Shown piece by piece: positions 32,188 to 40,508 of a stretch of DNA of 53,315 bases. The DNA comes from Streptomyces indicus (GTDB lineage: Bacteria > Actinomycetota > Actinomycetes > Streptomycetales > Streptomycetaceae), in contig NZ_FNFF01000026.1 of NCBI RefSeq assembly GCF_900100315.1, forward strand, positions 1-53,315, written 5' to 3'. The position numbers and the translations under genes are program-made. Under the pieces are notes generated by a model. That model was not told where the DNA came from. It saw nothing but the letters and a program-made list of their open reading frames with translations, and searched no databases. Every line of letters begins with the position of its first letter. Positions within the stretch are counted from its first letter, which is position 1.

Positions 32188-32868
32188 TCAGCCGTGCCGG
32201 GTCCGCCCCGGCTGCGCGCCGGGAGCGGCCAGCGGGAAGCTGCGCAGGCTGAGGGAACTCGGCGGCGGCAGAGGCGAGTTGGCGCGGTCCGCGCGGAAGG
32301 ATTGGAGGAGGTACGCGACCAGGCGTCTCGACGCCGCCGCGTCTTCGGGCAGGGCGGCGGCAAGGCCGCAGTGCGCCAGGAAGACCACGGCGAGGTCGGA
32401 GGGCCGGAAGTCGGCGCGCAGCGCGCCCGCCTCCTGCGCCCGGCGCACCAGCGCCGCCAGGTCGCGTTCGGCGCGGTCCCGGGAGTGCGCCTGCCGCTGC
32501 GCGGCGTCGGGGAAGGCCGCGACGAACGCGGCCGGGAACCCGCGCTCGTACCGCTGGAGCTCGCAGACCGTCTCGATCAGCGTCCGGAAGCCGTGCCACG
32601 GGTCCGGGTCCGCCAGCGCGTCGGTGAGGGCCTGCGTGCAGGTCTCCATCTGCTGCGCGTAGGCACCCCGTACGAGCGCGTCGCGGGTCGGGAAGTGGCG
32701 GTACAGCGTGGCCACGCCGACCCCGGCCCTGCGCGCCACGGTCGCCATCGGCGCGTCGATCCCGTGCTCGGCGAAGACCGCGCGGGCGGCGGCCAGGACA
32801 CGCTCCCGGTTGCGCCGCGCGTCCGACCGTGCGGCCTTCGGGGAGGTGATCCGAGAGGATTCCGTCAT
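32188..32868 (-). CDS. TetR-family transcriptional regulator
   Basis: 226 residues from ATG 32868 (MTESSRITSPKAARSDARRNRERVL). The HTH covers about 15-65 with FAEHGIDAPMATVARRAGVGVATLYRHFPTRDALVRGAY. Then a helical domain (QRYERGFPAAFVAAFPDAAQRQAHSRDRAERDLAALVRRAQEAGALRADFRPSDLAVVFLAH), common in oxidoreductase-linked TetR proteins. Divergent from an NADPH:quinone reductase-like gene; a perfect palindrome with 8-bp arms lies 22 bases upstream of this start. Autoregulation plus control of the reductase is the expected job. Confidence 0.9.
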   Translation of the reverse strand: MTESSRITSPKAARSDARRNRERVLAAARAVFAEHGIDAPMATVARRAGVGVATLYRHFPTRDALVRGAYAQQMETCTQALTDALADPDPWHGFRTLIETVCELQRYERGFPAAFVAAFPDAAQRQAHSRDRAERDLAALVRRAQEAGALRADFRPSDLAVVFLAHCGLAAALPEDAAASRRLVAYLLQSFRADRANSPLPPPSSLSLRSFPLAAPGAQPGRTRHG

Positions 32869-32890
32869 CACTGTTTCTCGCTTCCGGCCC

Positions 32891-32912
32891 AAACGGACGA
32901 TGCCGTCCGTTT
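32891..32912. promoter_or_regulatory. Operator between TetR and quinone-reductase-like genes
   Basis: AAACGGAC, six bases (GATGCC), GTCCGTTT: perfect 8-bp arms, the style of operator bound by TetR proteins of this class. Lies in the 104-base gap between divergent starts. Confidence 0.8.
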
Positions 32913-32972
32913 ACCAGCCTACGGTCGATCACAAATGCCCCGCAGGCCGGGCCGCAGAGGAGGAGTGGAGCG

Positions 32973-33938
32973 ATGGACGACCGGATGATGAAGGCAGTGC
33001 TGTACGACCGGTACGGCGGGCCCGACGTGCTCTACGTGGGCCGGGTTCCGCGGCCCCGCCCCGCGCGCGGCGAGGTCCTGGTACGCGTACGGGCGTTCAG
33101 CGTCAACGGGGGCGAACTGTCCGCGCGTTCGGGGCGCGTGCGTTTCCTGACCGGCCGGAAGTTCCCCCAGCGTGTGGGCCTGGACTTCACCGGCGAGGTG
33201 GCCGGACTCGGCGCGGGCGTGACGGACCTCGCGGTCGGCGAGCGCGTCTGGGGCGTGCTGGGGCGCACCTCCGGGTTCGGCAGCGCGGCCGAGTACGTGA
33301 CCGTGCCCGCCGTGCGCGTGGGCCGGGTGCCCGAGGGCCTGGACCTGGTCGCCGCGGCCGCGCTGCCGGTGGCCACCACCGCCGTCACCGCCTTGCGGGA
33401 CAAGGCCGGGCTGCGTGCGGGTGAGCGTCTGCTCGTACGGGGCGCGGCGGGCGGTGTCGGCAATGCGGCGGTGCAGCTGGGACGGGCGTACGGCGCGCAG
33501 GTCACGGCACTCGCCCGCGCCGCGAACCTCGACTTCGTGCGCGGTCTGGGCGCCCACGAAGCGGTCGACCATCGCGTGATGGGTCCGGGCGAGTTGGGCC
33601 GTTTCGACGTGGTCCTGGACACCGTCGGCACCGACCTGCGCCGCTACCGCGGCCTGCTGGCACCGGACGGACGGATGGTGACGATCGCCTTCGACACCGC
33701 CCGCCCCGTCGCCTCGCTGGGCTTCATCCTGGCCAGCGCCGTGCACGGGCGCGGCCGGGTGCGCTTCTTCAGCGGCAATCCGCAGCGCGCGGAGCTGGAC
33801 GCGCTCGCGCGCCTGGTCGAGGAGAAGCAGCTCGCCCCGGCGACGGACACCGTCTTCCCGCTGGAGGAGACGGCGGCCGCGCACCGCGCCCTTGAGGCGG
33901 GCGGGGTGCGCGGGAAGTTCGTCGTCGAGGTCGGCTGA
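32973..33938 (+). CDS. NAD(P)H:quinone oxidoreductase-like MDR protein
   Basis: 321 residues. No zinc Cys lobe. MKAVLYDRYGGPDVLYVGRVPRPRPARGEVLVRVRAFSVN, RVGLDFTGEVAGLGAGV, GVGNAAVQLGRAYGAQVTALA (NADPH-binding AxxGVGxxAxQ type) and the C-terminal VFPLEETAAAHRALEAGGVRGKFVVEV place it in the QOR/zeta-crystallin branch of medium-chain reductases. It reduces quinones or enones with NADPH in the cytosol. Controlled by the divergent TetR. ATG 32973 follows GGAG by 7 bases. Confidence 0.9.
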   Translation: MDDRMMKAVLYDRYGGPDVLYVGRVPRPRPARGEVLVRVRAFSVNGGELSARSGRVRFLTGRKFPQRVGLDFTGEVAGLGAGVTDLAVGERVWGVLGRTSGFGSAAEYVTVPAVRVGRVPEGLDLVAAAALPVATTAVTALRDKAGLRAGERLLVRGAAGGVGNAAVQLGRAYGAQVTALARAANLDFVRGLGAHEAVDHRVMGPGELGRFDVVLDTVGTDLRRYRGLLAPDGRMVTIAFDTARPVASLGFILASAVHGRGRVRFFSGNPQRAELDALARLVEEKQLAPATDTVFPLEETAAAHRALEAGGVRGKFVVEVG

Positions 33939-33990
33939 TTACGGTCTCGCGAACCGGCCTTGGTACTTCGTTGTTGGGACTCCGGTCTTA

Positions 33991-34015
33991 CGGAACCACG
34001 GTCACTGGGGTTCCG
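33991..34015. terminator. Hairpin at the convergent ends of the quinone-reductase and NAT genes
   Basis: CGGAACC (33991-33997) pairs with GGTTCCG (34009-34015), 7 bp with an 11-base loop; overlaps the last codons of the NAT gene. Confidence 0.4.
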
Positions 34016-34865
34016 ACTGGCCCAGGATCGCGGCCAGTTCGCCCTCCTCCAGCCGGATGTCGAAGGTCTCGGCGAGGAGGCGGCCGAGGTCGGCGGGGTC
34101 CACTTCCTTCTCGACATGGGTGCCGTCGGGCGTGAACGTCTTCCAGAGCGTGCCGTCGAGCTGGTGGTGGTGGGTACCGGTGAAGCGCTGGGCGAACAGG
34201 CGCGTCACGAACGGTGAGCGCGGGTGGGTGCCCACGTAGTGACTGCCCACGCGGTAGTCGATCGGGTACTGCTGGACGAGCACGAAGGTGTTGCGGTCGG
34301 TCCAGCCGTCGGGCCCGTCCTGCTGGAGGGACCAGGTGTCGGTAAGCGCGCCGGGCCCGCGCAGGAGGCGGTAGCGCCAGCCGTCGGCCTCCAGCATGGC
34401 GCCGTCGGCGAGTTCGATGGGGGCAGTCGGGCCGCTGCCGAACCCGACGTCGCACAGCCAGGCACGGTCGTCGTCCGCGTCGTCTTCCGGGAACCGCACG
34501 ACGATCATCGCGTGGGTGGCGGGGGTGATCTTGGCGGCGCCGAGCGTGATACGGCCCGAGATGCCGGTGAGGTCGAAGCCGAGACGTTCCAGCGCGGCCG
34601 CGAACAGCACGACGTGCTCGAAGCAGTAGCCGCCCCGGCGCCGCCGCACCAGGCGTTCCTGGACCGAGTCCAGGTCGATGGGCAGGGGGGTGCCGAGTAC
34701 GGCGTGGACGTTCTCGAAGGGGATCGAGGTGGTGTGCGCGCGCTGGAGGCGGCCGAGGGTGTCGAGGGTGGCGTCGCGCGGCCCCTCGAAGCCGATCCGC
34801 TCCAGGTAGGCCTCCAGGTCCAGGTCCTCGCCCTGCCACACCGATGCCGCCTGCTGCTCGCTCAT
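34002..34865 (-). CDS. Arylamine N-acetyltransferase
   Basis: 287 residues. Catalytic triad C81 (RRGGYCFEH), H118 (ATHAMIVV) and D139 (LCDVGFG) is intact. IPFENVHAVLGTPLPIDLDSV and the C-terminal HHHQLDGTLWKTFTPDGTHVEKEVD match the NAT fold. It moves an acetyl group from acetyl-CoA to arylamines, hydrazines or, in actinobacteria, to natural-product amines or amides. Cytosolic. ATG 34865. It stands alone, convergent with the quinone reductase; no biosynthetic cluster is nearby, so a detoxification role is more likely than antibiotic synthesis. Confidence 0.93.
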   Translation of the reverse strand: MSEQQAASVWQGEDLDLEAYLERIGFEGPRDATLDTLGRLQRAHTTSIPFENVHAVLGTPLPIDLDSVQERLVRRRRGGYCFEHVVLFAAALERLGFDLTGISGRITLGAAKITPATHAMIVVRFPEDDADDDRAWLCDVGFGSGPTAPIELADGAMLEADGWRYRLLRGPGALTDTWSLQQDGPDGWTDRNTFVLVQQYPIDYRVGSHYVGTHPRSPFVTRLFAQRFTGTHHHQLDGTLWKTFTPDGTHVEKEVDPADLGRLLAETFDIRLEEGELAAILGQSEPQ

Positions 34866-34989
34866 GCGCTCGCCCCTCGTCCTCGTTCCGGCCCGGCCGC
34901 GGACGCGTTCGCTGTGTTCGCGGCCACCCAGAAGGTACGTGAAGCACCGCGCCGGCCGCCTCCGCGGAAGGTCGCGGTGGGCGTACGTC

Positions 34990-35052
34990 CTTGGTCCTGG
35001 GTCCTCGGCAGGGGACCTCGGACCTCGGCAGGTGGTCCTCGGACCTCGGCCG
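34990..35052. repeat. Imperfect tandem repeats, CCTCGGCAGG-type, about 20-bp period
   Basis: CCTCGGCA, CCTCGGCA and CCTCGGCC start at 35003, 35023 and 35044, each within a GGACCTCGG-like unit. They lie in the 215-base gap between the NAT start (34865) and the end of the lipoprotein gene (35081), where no gene is seen. Confidence 0.6.
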
Positions 35053-35080
35053 TGCGGGCGGCGGGGGCGCGTCGCGCCGT

Positions 35081-35431
35081 CTACCGGTGCAGGTCCGTCT
35101 CCGTGACCTGCTGCGGGTTATCGGCGCAGACCGCGTAGACGGTGTGTCCGCCGCCCGGGGTGACGACGGTGGTGCCGGTCAGGGTGGTGCTGCCCGGCTT
35201 CACGGGGGTCAGCTCCACCGGCTCGACCGGTGTGTGGGCCGTGCTGCCGTCACCGACGAGCCGGCCTTCCGCGCGCCCGCCCTGGGACGGGTCGGCGCAG
35301 CCGGTGAGCGTGAGGGTGACGGTCTGTCCGGGCCGTGCGCCGGCCGGGGACACGGAGAGCGTCGGGGTGGGTGCGGGGGCGCAGGCGAGGGTGCCCGCGA
35401 GTGCGGCGGTCAGAACGAGGGGCATGAACAT
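35081..35431 (-). CDS. Small secreted lipoprotein
   Basis: 116 residues. Signal MFMPLVLTAALAGTLAC with a lipobox-like end at C17, then a Pro-rich spacer and an Ig/Big-like strand pattern (TLSVSPAGARPGQTVTLTLTGCADPS...VELTPVKPGSTTLTGTTVVTPGGGHTVYAVCADNPQQV). Cys pair C45 and C107 could form a disulfide. It is probably anchored outside the membrane. No motif shows a function. It is downstream of the repeat-containing secreted protein but separated by a strong terminator. Confidence 0.75.
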   Translation of the reverse strand: MFMPLVLTAALAGTLACAPAPTPTLSVSPAGARPGQTVTLTLTGCADPSQGGRAEGRLVGDGSTAHTPVEPVELTPVKPGSTTLTGTTVVTPGGGHTVYAVCADNPQQVTETDLHR

Positions 35432-35472
35432 GCGGTCCTCCGGCAGGAGTTGGGGGGTGCGGCGGGCAGTCG

Positions 35473-35515
35473 CCGCGGCGGGGTGGGGCCTTGCGGCCTC
35501 GCCCCCGCCGCGGCA
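35473..35515. terminator. Strong terminator between the repeat protein and lipoprotein genes
   Basis: 12-bp stem GCCGCGGCGGGG (35473-35484) with CCCCGCCGCGGC (35504-35515), with a small inner GCC/GGC stem. Ends the transcript of the gene stopping at 35547. Confidence 0.75.
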
Positions 35516-35546
35516 TCCGCGGTGCGCGGGATCGAGGTCGACCTGA

Positions 35547-36455
35547 TCAGGCGGCGGAGTTGAGCCGGACCTCGCCCGGGTCGGTCGACGGGTCGACCGG
35601 AGCGGGCTTCGTGTCGGGCTTCGGCTTGGGCGCGACGTCGGTGTCGCGCTCCGGCTGCGGGTCCGGCTTGACCTGGTCGTCCGGGCCGATCTGGTCGTCG
35701 GGCACGACCGGGTCCGGCTCGGGGGTGGGCTCCGGGTCCGGGGTGGGCTCCGGGTTCGGCACCGGCTGACCGGAGTCGTCCATCCAGGAGGTCAGCCCGC
35801 CGTCCGGGGACAGCACGACGTGCATGCCGTTGTGCTCACCGGCGGCGGAGCGGCCGTCGGCGTCGAGGGTGCCGACCTTGGTCACTGCCTGGAAGTGGTT
35901 CGTGGACAGCTTGTAGATCTTGGCCGTGGAGCCGTCGGCGAGGGTGTCGGTCCGCACGAACTGGCGCTTCTCCGGGTCCGGCTTCGGCTTCGGCTTCGGC
36001 TTCGGCTTCGGCGCGGGCTTGCCCTTCTCCACCCAGGAGGAGACCTTGCCGGTCTTCGTCAGGGAGACGTGCAGGCCGTTGAGGTTCGCGTTCGCGGTCT
36101 TGCCGAAGGCGTTGATCGTGGCGATCTTCTTGCCGCCGTACAGGACGTCGGCCTGGAAGCAGGTCTTGCCGAGCTTGTACACCTTGGCGGTGTGGCCCTT
36201 GGAGGCCAGCTTCACGGTCTTGATGTAGGCGCGCTTGGCGTGGGCGACGGTCGCCACGGCGTCGGCGTCCATGTCGTCGGCCGCGGCCGTGACGACCTGG
36301 GCCTCGCCGTCCTCCGCAGTCGCCGCCTCCGCGGCGGAGGCGTTCGCCGTGTGGTCGGCGAAGGCGTGGGTGGTGGTGTAGGCGCCGATGCCGACGGCGG
36401 ACACGGCGGCGACGGTGATGACGCTGGTGCGCAGGGCGCGGGTGGTCATACGCAT
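35547..36455 (-). CDS. Secreted protein with two internal repeats and charged Pro-rich linkers
   Basis: 302 residues. Signal MRMTTRALRTSVITVAAVSAVGIGAYTTTHAFA. Two related units of about 65 residues: one opens YIKTVKLASKGHTAKVYKLGKTCFQADVLYGG and ends GLHVSLTKTGKVSSWVE, the other opens FVRTDTLADGSTAKIYKLSTNHFQAV and ends GMHVVLSPDGGLTSWMDD. Between them is a PKPKPKPKPK linker from five GGCTTC hexamers (35980-36009). The tail is Pro/Asp/Glu/Lys-rich with no LPxTG. It is probably secreted and may bind the cell wall or a carbohydrate; no family recognised. ATG 36455 follows AGGG weakly. Confidence 0.75.
   Translation of the reverse strand: MRMTTRALRTSVITVAAVSAVGIGAYTTTHAFADHTANASAAEAATAEDGEAQVVTAAADDMDADAVATVAHAKRAYIKTVKLASKGHTAKVYKLGKTCFQADVLYGGKKIATINAFGKTANANLNGLHVSLTKTGKVSSWVEKGKPAPKPKPKPKPKPDPEKRQFVRTDTLADGSTAKIYKLSTNHFQAVTKVGTLDADGRSAAGEHNGMHVVLSPDGGLTSWMDDSGQPVPNPEPTPDPEPTPEPDPVVPDDQIGPDDQVKPDPQPERDTDVAPKPKPDTKPAPVDPSTDPGEVRLNSAA
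35980..36012. repeat. Hexamer microsatellite GGCTTC, five copies
   Basis: Encodes the alternating Lys-Pro linker of the secreted repeat protein on the minus strand. Length may vary by slippage in steps of two residues, keeping frame. Confidence 0.9.
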
Positions 36456-36582
36456 GATGAAAAGGGCCCTCTCGGGTCGCGGTTTCAGGATGTGATGGCC
36501 GCCCGGTTACCGATCCCCTCCGGCGACATCTACGAAGCTACGGACCCGATGTCAAAGCAACCCATAAGGGATGTAACAGTAA

Positions 36583-36603
36583 AAACGCGCTTGTATCGCG
36601 TTT
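36583..36603. promoter_or_regulatory. Inverted repeat upstream of the secreted repeat protein
   Basis: AAACGCG, seven bases, CGCGTTT: perfect 7-bp arms in an AT-rich stretch, 128 bases before the ATG at 36455. Candidate operator or promoter element; no known box matched. The remaining gap 36456-36704 also holds a small palindrome GCGTGA, CCG, TCACGC at 36663-36677. Confidence 0.45.
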
Positions 36604-36704
36604 CGTTTACATGATCCCTACCGGGCCGTAGCACTCGCTCCTGACCAGCGTTTTGTCACCAGGCGTGACCGTCACGCACCCTGAGTGCACCCGCGCCCCG
36701 AAGC

Positions 36705-37979
36705 TCAGCCGCCCTCCACCACCCGTACGGGATGCCGTACGACGGCGTCGAAGAGGTAGCCCTGGGTGTTGTGCACGGTCCGGTCCGGCTGCGTGCGGCC
36801 CCGGGTGTCCGTGGCGCGGGCCAAGAGGTGGGTGTCACCAGGGCGTTCGGGGCGCCAACGCAGCGACCAGCGCACCCAGTTGTGTGCTCGCGCGGAGTCG
36901 TGGAGCCGGGCCCTGCGCCAGGTGGCGCCGCCGTCGGTGCTCACCTCGACCGAGGCGATACCGCCCGCCCCCGACCAGGAGCGGCCGGTGAGCGTATGGG
37001 ACCGCCCGGCCGGGAACGCGGCGCCATGGTCGAGCTCGAAGGCGCTCTTGACGGTCTGCCGCGTCAGCGGCGCGCTGCCGGCCGGCGGGTGGGCGGCCCC
37101 GTAGAGCCGATAGAAGTCGGTGTTCCAGGGCGAATAGAGCGGGGTGTCGGAGACCTCGATGTCGCCGACCCACTTGATGGAGGCGATGCCCACCCAGGAA
37201 GGGACGAGGACCCGTACCGGGTGTCCGTGGTCGGCGGGCAGCGGCTCGCCGTTCATCTCGTACGCGAGCAGCACGTCGCCCAGTGCCTTGGCGACGGGCA
37301 GCGGCCGGCGCACCCGCCCCAGGTTCGCGCCGTCGGCGGTCGTGTACTCGGCGTCGAGGCCGCGCGGCTGCACGTCGACCGCATCCCGGGAGATCCCGGC
37401 CCGGTGCAGGACGTCGCGGAGCCGTACCCCGCGCCAGCGCGCGCTGCCGATCGCGCCGAGCCCCCACGCCGTACCGCTGACGGCCTCCCCTTGCTGGGTG
37501 GTGAAGTAGCTGCGGCCGTTGCCCGCGCATTCGACCAGCGCTTCGGTGGTGACCGCGGGCAGCCGGCGCAGGTCGTCGAGGCCGAACTCGCTCGCCTTGC
37601 CGTGCCGCAGTCCGCTCCCCCACACCTTGAGCCGCCAATTGCCCTGGTCCAGCAGGGGTGTTGAGGTGTGGTTGCGGACGAAGAACCGGTCGAGCGGGGT
37701 GTGGAAGCCCGCGCCCTGCCACGAGGCGGTCCTGCTCTCGGCGTTGGTGCCGCGTACGGTGAACAGCTCGGCCGGCAGCGGCTTCACGATCCCCGGCCCG
37801 GCGGCCGTCGCGGGTGCGGCGGCGCCGAGTCCAAGGCCGGCCGCGCCGCCCGCCGCGGCCAGCAGCTTCAGGAGCGTGCGCCGTTCGACGCCGTCGGCTC
37901 GTGCTTCGCCGGCGAGGTACTGGCGCAACCGGCGGCGGTCATAGGCGAGTTCGTCGGTCGCTGCGGTGTGATCAGGCAT
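36705..37979 (-). CDS. Sulfite-oxidase-type molybdopterin oxidoreductase, Tat-exported
   Basis: 424 residues from ATG 37979. Residues 33-60 hold a Tat-like signal (ERRTLLKLLAAAGGAAGLGLGAAAPATA) after a 32-residue basic lead. The Mo-ligand Cys is C151 in LVECAGNGRS, with TWGLGA-type AWGLGAIGSARWRGVRLRDVL, VLLAYEMNGEPLPADHGHPVRVLVPSWVGIASIKWVGDIEV, then the C-terminal dimer (Mo-co_dimer) domain TGRSWSGAGGIASVEVSTDGGATW. This is the full sulfite oxidase catalytic plus dimer core without a heme domain. Probably acts outside the membrane on sulfite or a related oxo-acceptor. Confidence 0.9.
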   Translation of the reverse strand: MPDHTAATDELAYDRRRLRQYLAGEARADGVERRTLLKLLAAAGGAAGLGLGAAAPATAAGPGIVKPLPAELFTVRGTNAESRTASWQGAGFHTPLDRFFVRNHTSTPLLDQGNWRLKVWGSGLRHGKASEFGLDDLRRLPAVTTEALVECAGNGRSYFTTQQGEAVSGTAWGLGAIGSARWRGVRLRDVLHRAGISRDAVDVQPRGLDAEYTTADGANLGRVRRPLPVAKALGDVLLAYEMNGEPLPADHGHPVRVLVPSWVGIASIKWVGDIEVSDTPLYSPWNTDFYRLYGAAHPPAGSAPLTRQTVKSAFELDHGAAFPAGRSHTLTGRSWSGAGGIASVEVSTDGGATWRRARLHDSARAHNWVRWSLRWRPERPGDTHLLARATDTRGRTQPDRTVHNTQGYLFDAVVRHPVRVVEGG

Positions 37980-38053
37980 GGGGGCATGATCCCGGCCGGG
38001 TCCCGGGGCGATCCATGCCGGGAGCATGAAATTCGTGTGTCGTCACCCGGAGA

Positions 38054-38098
38054 GCCGGCCGCCGGGGCGCGGGCAGTGTGCCCGGAACCCCGGCCGGC
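38054..38098. terminator. Nested hairpin between the propeller pair and sulfite-oxidase genes
   Basis: Outer arms GCCGGCCGCCGGGG / CCCCGGCCGGC pair with small bulges, and an inner stem GGGCA, GTG, TGCCC is included. It lies between the end of the upstream propeller gene (38112) and the sulfite-oxidase start (37979), all minus strand. Confidence 0.5.
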
Positions 38099-38111
38099 GC
38101 GCCTCCCGCGC

Positions 38112-39221
38112 TCAGCCGTACCGCAGGATCCGCGGTGCGAACGTGCTCTCCGGTCCGGCGGCGCGGCCCACCGCCCACACCGTGTCCGTGCCCGGTACGG
38201 CGGCGAGCCTCAGTAGGGAGGAGTCACCCTCCCCCGGAACCGCCGGCTCGCTGTGGCCGGTGAACGCCGTGCCGTCCCAGGCCAGGAAGTCCGGGCCGGG
38301 CTCCAGCGGCGGGGAACTGCCGGGCGGAGCCCACTTCATGGAGTTCGACAGGGAGACCCAGCCCAGTTCACCGGAGTCGGTGGGTGCGAGGGAGGTGACC
38401 GAGCCGAAGTCGGCGGGCAGGGCCACGCGGCTCCATGTCTGTCCGTCGTAGCGCATCAGGAGTGGCGGGATGGGCCGGCCGGGCGGGCCGCCGATGAAGC
38501 CGGCCGTGCCGCCCGCCCACACCTCGGTCGGCGAGACGGCGAGGATGGTGCCCACGCCGGCGCGCGGGGCGCCGTCGACGATGGTCTGCTGCCACGCGCT
38601 GCCGTCCCAACGGGACACCGCCGCACCGCCGTTGGCCACTCCGGCGGCCCAGACGTCGTCGGGCGCGACGATGTGCAGCCCGTACACGGCGCCCGGTGGC
38701 GCGGGCAGGTCGCGCCAGGTGCGGCCGTCAAGTCGGAGGACGGCCTGGGCGCCGTCCCGCGTGCCGAGGAGCCAGGTCTCGCCGCTGCCCGTGACCACCT
38801 TGGTGAGGGCGACGCCGCGCGGGGCGCGGGTCTCGTGCCATGCGGTGCCGTCGTAGCGCAGCAGTCGGCCGGTGCCCGTGGTGTCGCGGCCGACGGCCCA
38901 CACGGCGTCTGGTGCGGTCGCGGCCACGGAGAGGAGTTCGCCCTGCCAGGCGACGCCGGGCAGCGGCTCGCGCTGCCAACTCGCGCCGTTCCAGCGCAGG
39001 ATCAGCGGGAACCCCGGCGCCTGCCGTCCGACGGCGTCGGTGCCGACGGCCCAGGCCCGGTCGGGCCCGAGGGCCACGGCTTCGGCCAGCGCGGCCTGGG
39101 GGCGGACCCCGGCGGGGACCGGCACATGCACCCAGGACGCGGCGCCGGCCGAGGCCGGTGTCACCGTGGCCAGGACGGCCAGGACGGCGGCGAGGACCGC
39201 GACGAGCAGTCGGCGTGCCAT
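38112..39221 (-). CDS. Secreted beta-propeller protein B (second of a coupled pair)
   Basis: 369 residues from ATG 39221. Signal MARRLLVAVLAAVLAVLATVTPASA. Repeated blades of the form xVWAVGxxxxxxxLLRWDGxxW: RAWAVGTDAVG...LILRWNGASW, AVWAVGRDTTGTGRLLRYDGTAW, TWLLGTRDGAQAVLRLDGRTW, VWAAGVANGGAAVSRWDGSAW, VWAGGTAG...LLMRYDGQTW, VWAVGRAAG...RILRYG. It is probably a six- or seven-bladed propeller outside the cell. Start lies 2 bases after the stop of propeller A, so the two are translated together. No enzyme motif; partner or ligand unknown. Confidence 0.82.
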   Translation of the reverse strand: MARRLLVAVLAAVLAVLATVTPASAGAASWVHVPVPAGVRPQAALAEAVALGPDRAWAVGTDAVGRQAPGFPLILRWNGASWQREPLPGVAWQGELLSVAATAPDAVWAVGRDTTGTGRLLRYDGTAWHETRAPRGVALTKVVTGSGETWLLGTRDGAQAVLRLDGRTWRDLPAPPGAVYGLHIVAPDDVWAAGVANGGAAVSRWDGSAWQQTIVDGAPRAGVGTILAVSPTEVWAGGTAGFIGGPPGRPIPPLLMRYDGQTWSRVALPADFGSVTSLAPTDSGELGWVSLSNSMKWAPPGSSPPLEPGPDFLAWDGTAFTGHSEPAVPGEGDSSLLRLAAVPGTDTVWAVGRAAGPESTFAPRILRYG

Positions 39222-39223
39222 GG

Positions 39224-40321
39224 TCAGCCTCCCAGTCTCTCGCTCATGAGGTTCGGTTTCGTGCCGTAGATCTCGACGGTCCCGAAGGCGAGCAGCGATT
39301 TGCCGGCCGTGGCGAGGGCGCGCGGCTGGACGTCGATCGCGTTCGGACGCTCGGGTCCGTACGAGAAGGCCGTACGGTTGCCGTCGATGCGCGCGTACCG
39401 GGACTGGAAGGCGTGGTTGCTGCGCACGGGCAGCCACAGCGCGCCGTCGGGTCCGCGCTCCAGGCCGTAGAAGTAGGTGTCGCCGAGTGCGGGGTAAGTG
39501 GTGCGCCAGGAGCGGCCGTTCCAGGTCGTGAGGAACGGCCGGGGCACTCCGTCGGCGTCGGCCCGGCCGCCGAGGGTGACGCGGCCGGAGGGTTCGAGCA
39601 GGATCCGGTGCACGTTGCCCGGCTCGGGCAGCGGGATGTCCAGGCCGCGCCAGGCGGTGCCGTCCCAGCGCACGATCTCGCTGCCGCCGTCGGTGCGGGC
39701 CACTTCGGCCCAGGCGTCGTCGGCCGCGCGCGCCTCGATCACGCTGTAGTGCAGGACGCCTTCCGGCGCGGTCTGGGTGGTCCAGCGCGTCCCGTCGTAG
39801 TGCAGGATGTGGTGGCCGGTTTCGTCCTCGCCCACGACCCATGCGGCGCCCGGCACGGCCGCGAAGTCCTGGTACCACCAGAGGGTGCGCGGGACCGGGA
39901 CGGTGCTCCAGGTGCCGGCCGACCAGCGGAGGATCTCGCCGGCTTCGGCGCGGTTGCGGAAGATCCACACCTCGTCGCCGACGAACTGGATCTTGCGCAG
40001 ATACCCGGGTTCGTCGGCGCCGGGGAAGGTGGTGTCGCGGCTCCACGTCCGGCCGTCCCACCGGTGCAGGAGCGGCCGCGGGCCCTCGTCGGTCTGCACG
40101 TGGCCGGTGGCCCAGGCGTCGTCGGGTGCGCGGGCCGCCACATCGGCCACCCCCGCCGTGCCGCTCGTGACGGGCGGTACGGGCAGGGCCTCCCAGCGGG
40201 GCGCGGCGGCCGCGGGCGGCGACGCGCCCGCGGCGCTCGGCGGTGCCGCGCCGGCGGCCGGTGTCGCGAGCGAGGCGCACACGACGGTCAGGCAGACGAA
40301 GAACGCACGGAGTCCGGTCAC
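39224..40321 (-). CDS. Secreted beta-propeller protein A (first of a coupled pair)
   Basis: 365 residues from ATG 40321. Signal MTGLRAFFVCLTVVCASLATPAAGA. Blades as in its neighbour: DAWATGHVQTDEGPRPLLHRWDGRTW, VWIFRNRAEAGEILRWSAGTW, AWVVGEDETGHHILHYDGTRW, DAWAEVARTDGGSEIVRWDGTAW. Paralogous to propeller B but clearly diverged, pointing to an old tandem duplication. The stop TGA is followed after CC by the next ATG. Function unknown. It diverges from the YihY gene over a 187-base gap with no distinct operator. Confidence 0.8.
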   Translation of the reverse strand: MTGLRAFFVCLTVVCASLATPAAGAAPPSAAGASPPAAAAPRWEALPVPPVTSGTAGVADVAARAPDDAWATGHVQTDEGPRPLLHRWDGRTWSRDTTFPGADEPGYLRKIQFVGDEVWIFRNRAEAGEILRWSAGTWSTVPVPRTLWWYQDFAAVPGAAWVVGEDETGHHILHYDGTRWTTQTAPEGVLHYSVIEARAADDAWAEVARTDGGSEIVRWDGTAWRGLDIPLPEPGNVHRILLEPSGRVTLGGRADADGVPRPFLTTWNGRSWRTTYPALGDTYFYGLERGPDGALWLPVRSNHAFQSRYARIDGNRTAFSYGPERPNAIDVQPRALATAGKSLLAFGTVEIYGTKPNLMSERLGG

Positions 40322-40508
40322 CAGTCCTCCCCTGGGCGCGAAGGCCGCTCAGCGTACGGAGCTCCCCCACGCGTGAACAGACGCATCATTGACAATCCGG
40401 CGCTCCCCGACGCTCAAAAGTGCTCTGGATTGGACGAGTTGTGCGGGGGCACCAGTGACCCGGACAAGTCCGCGCACGCGGCGGGGCCGAGGGATCCGGG
40501 GGCTGCTG

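Noticed and set aside
39222..40370. N-terminal extension of propeller B
   Set aside because: It runs through propeller A in the wrong frame; ATG 39221 begins a clear signal peptide.
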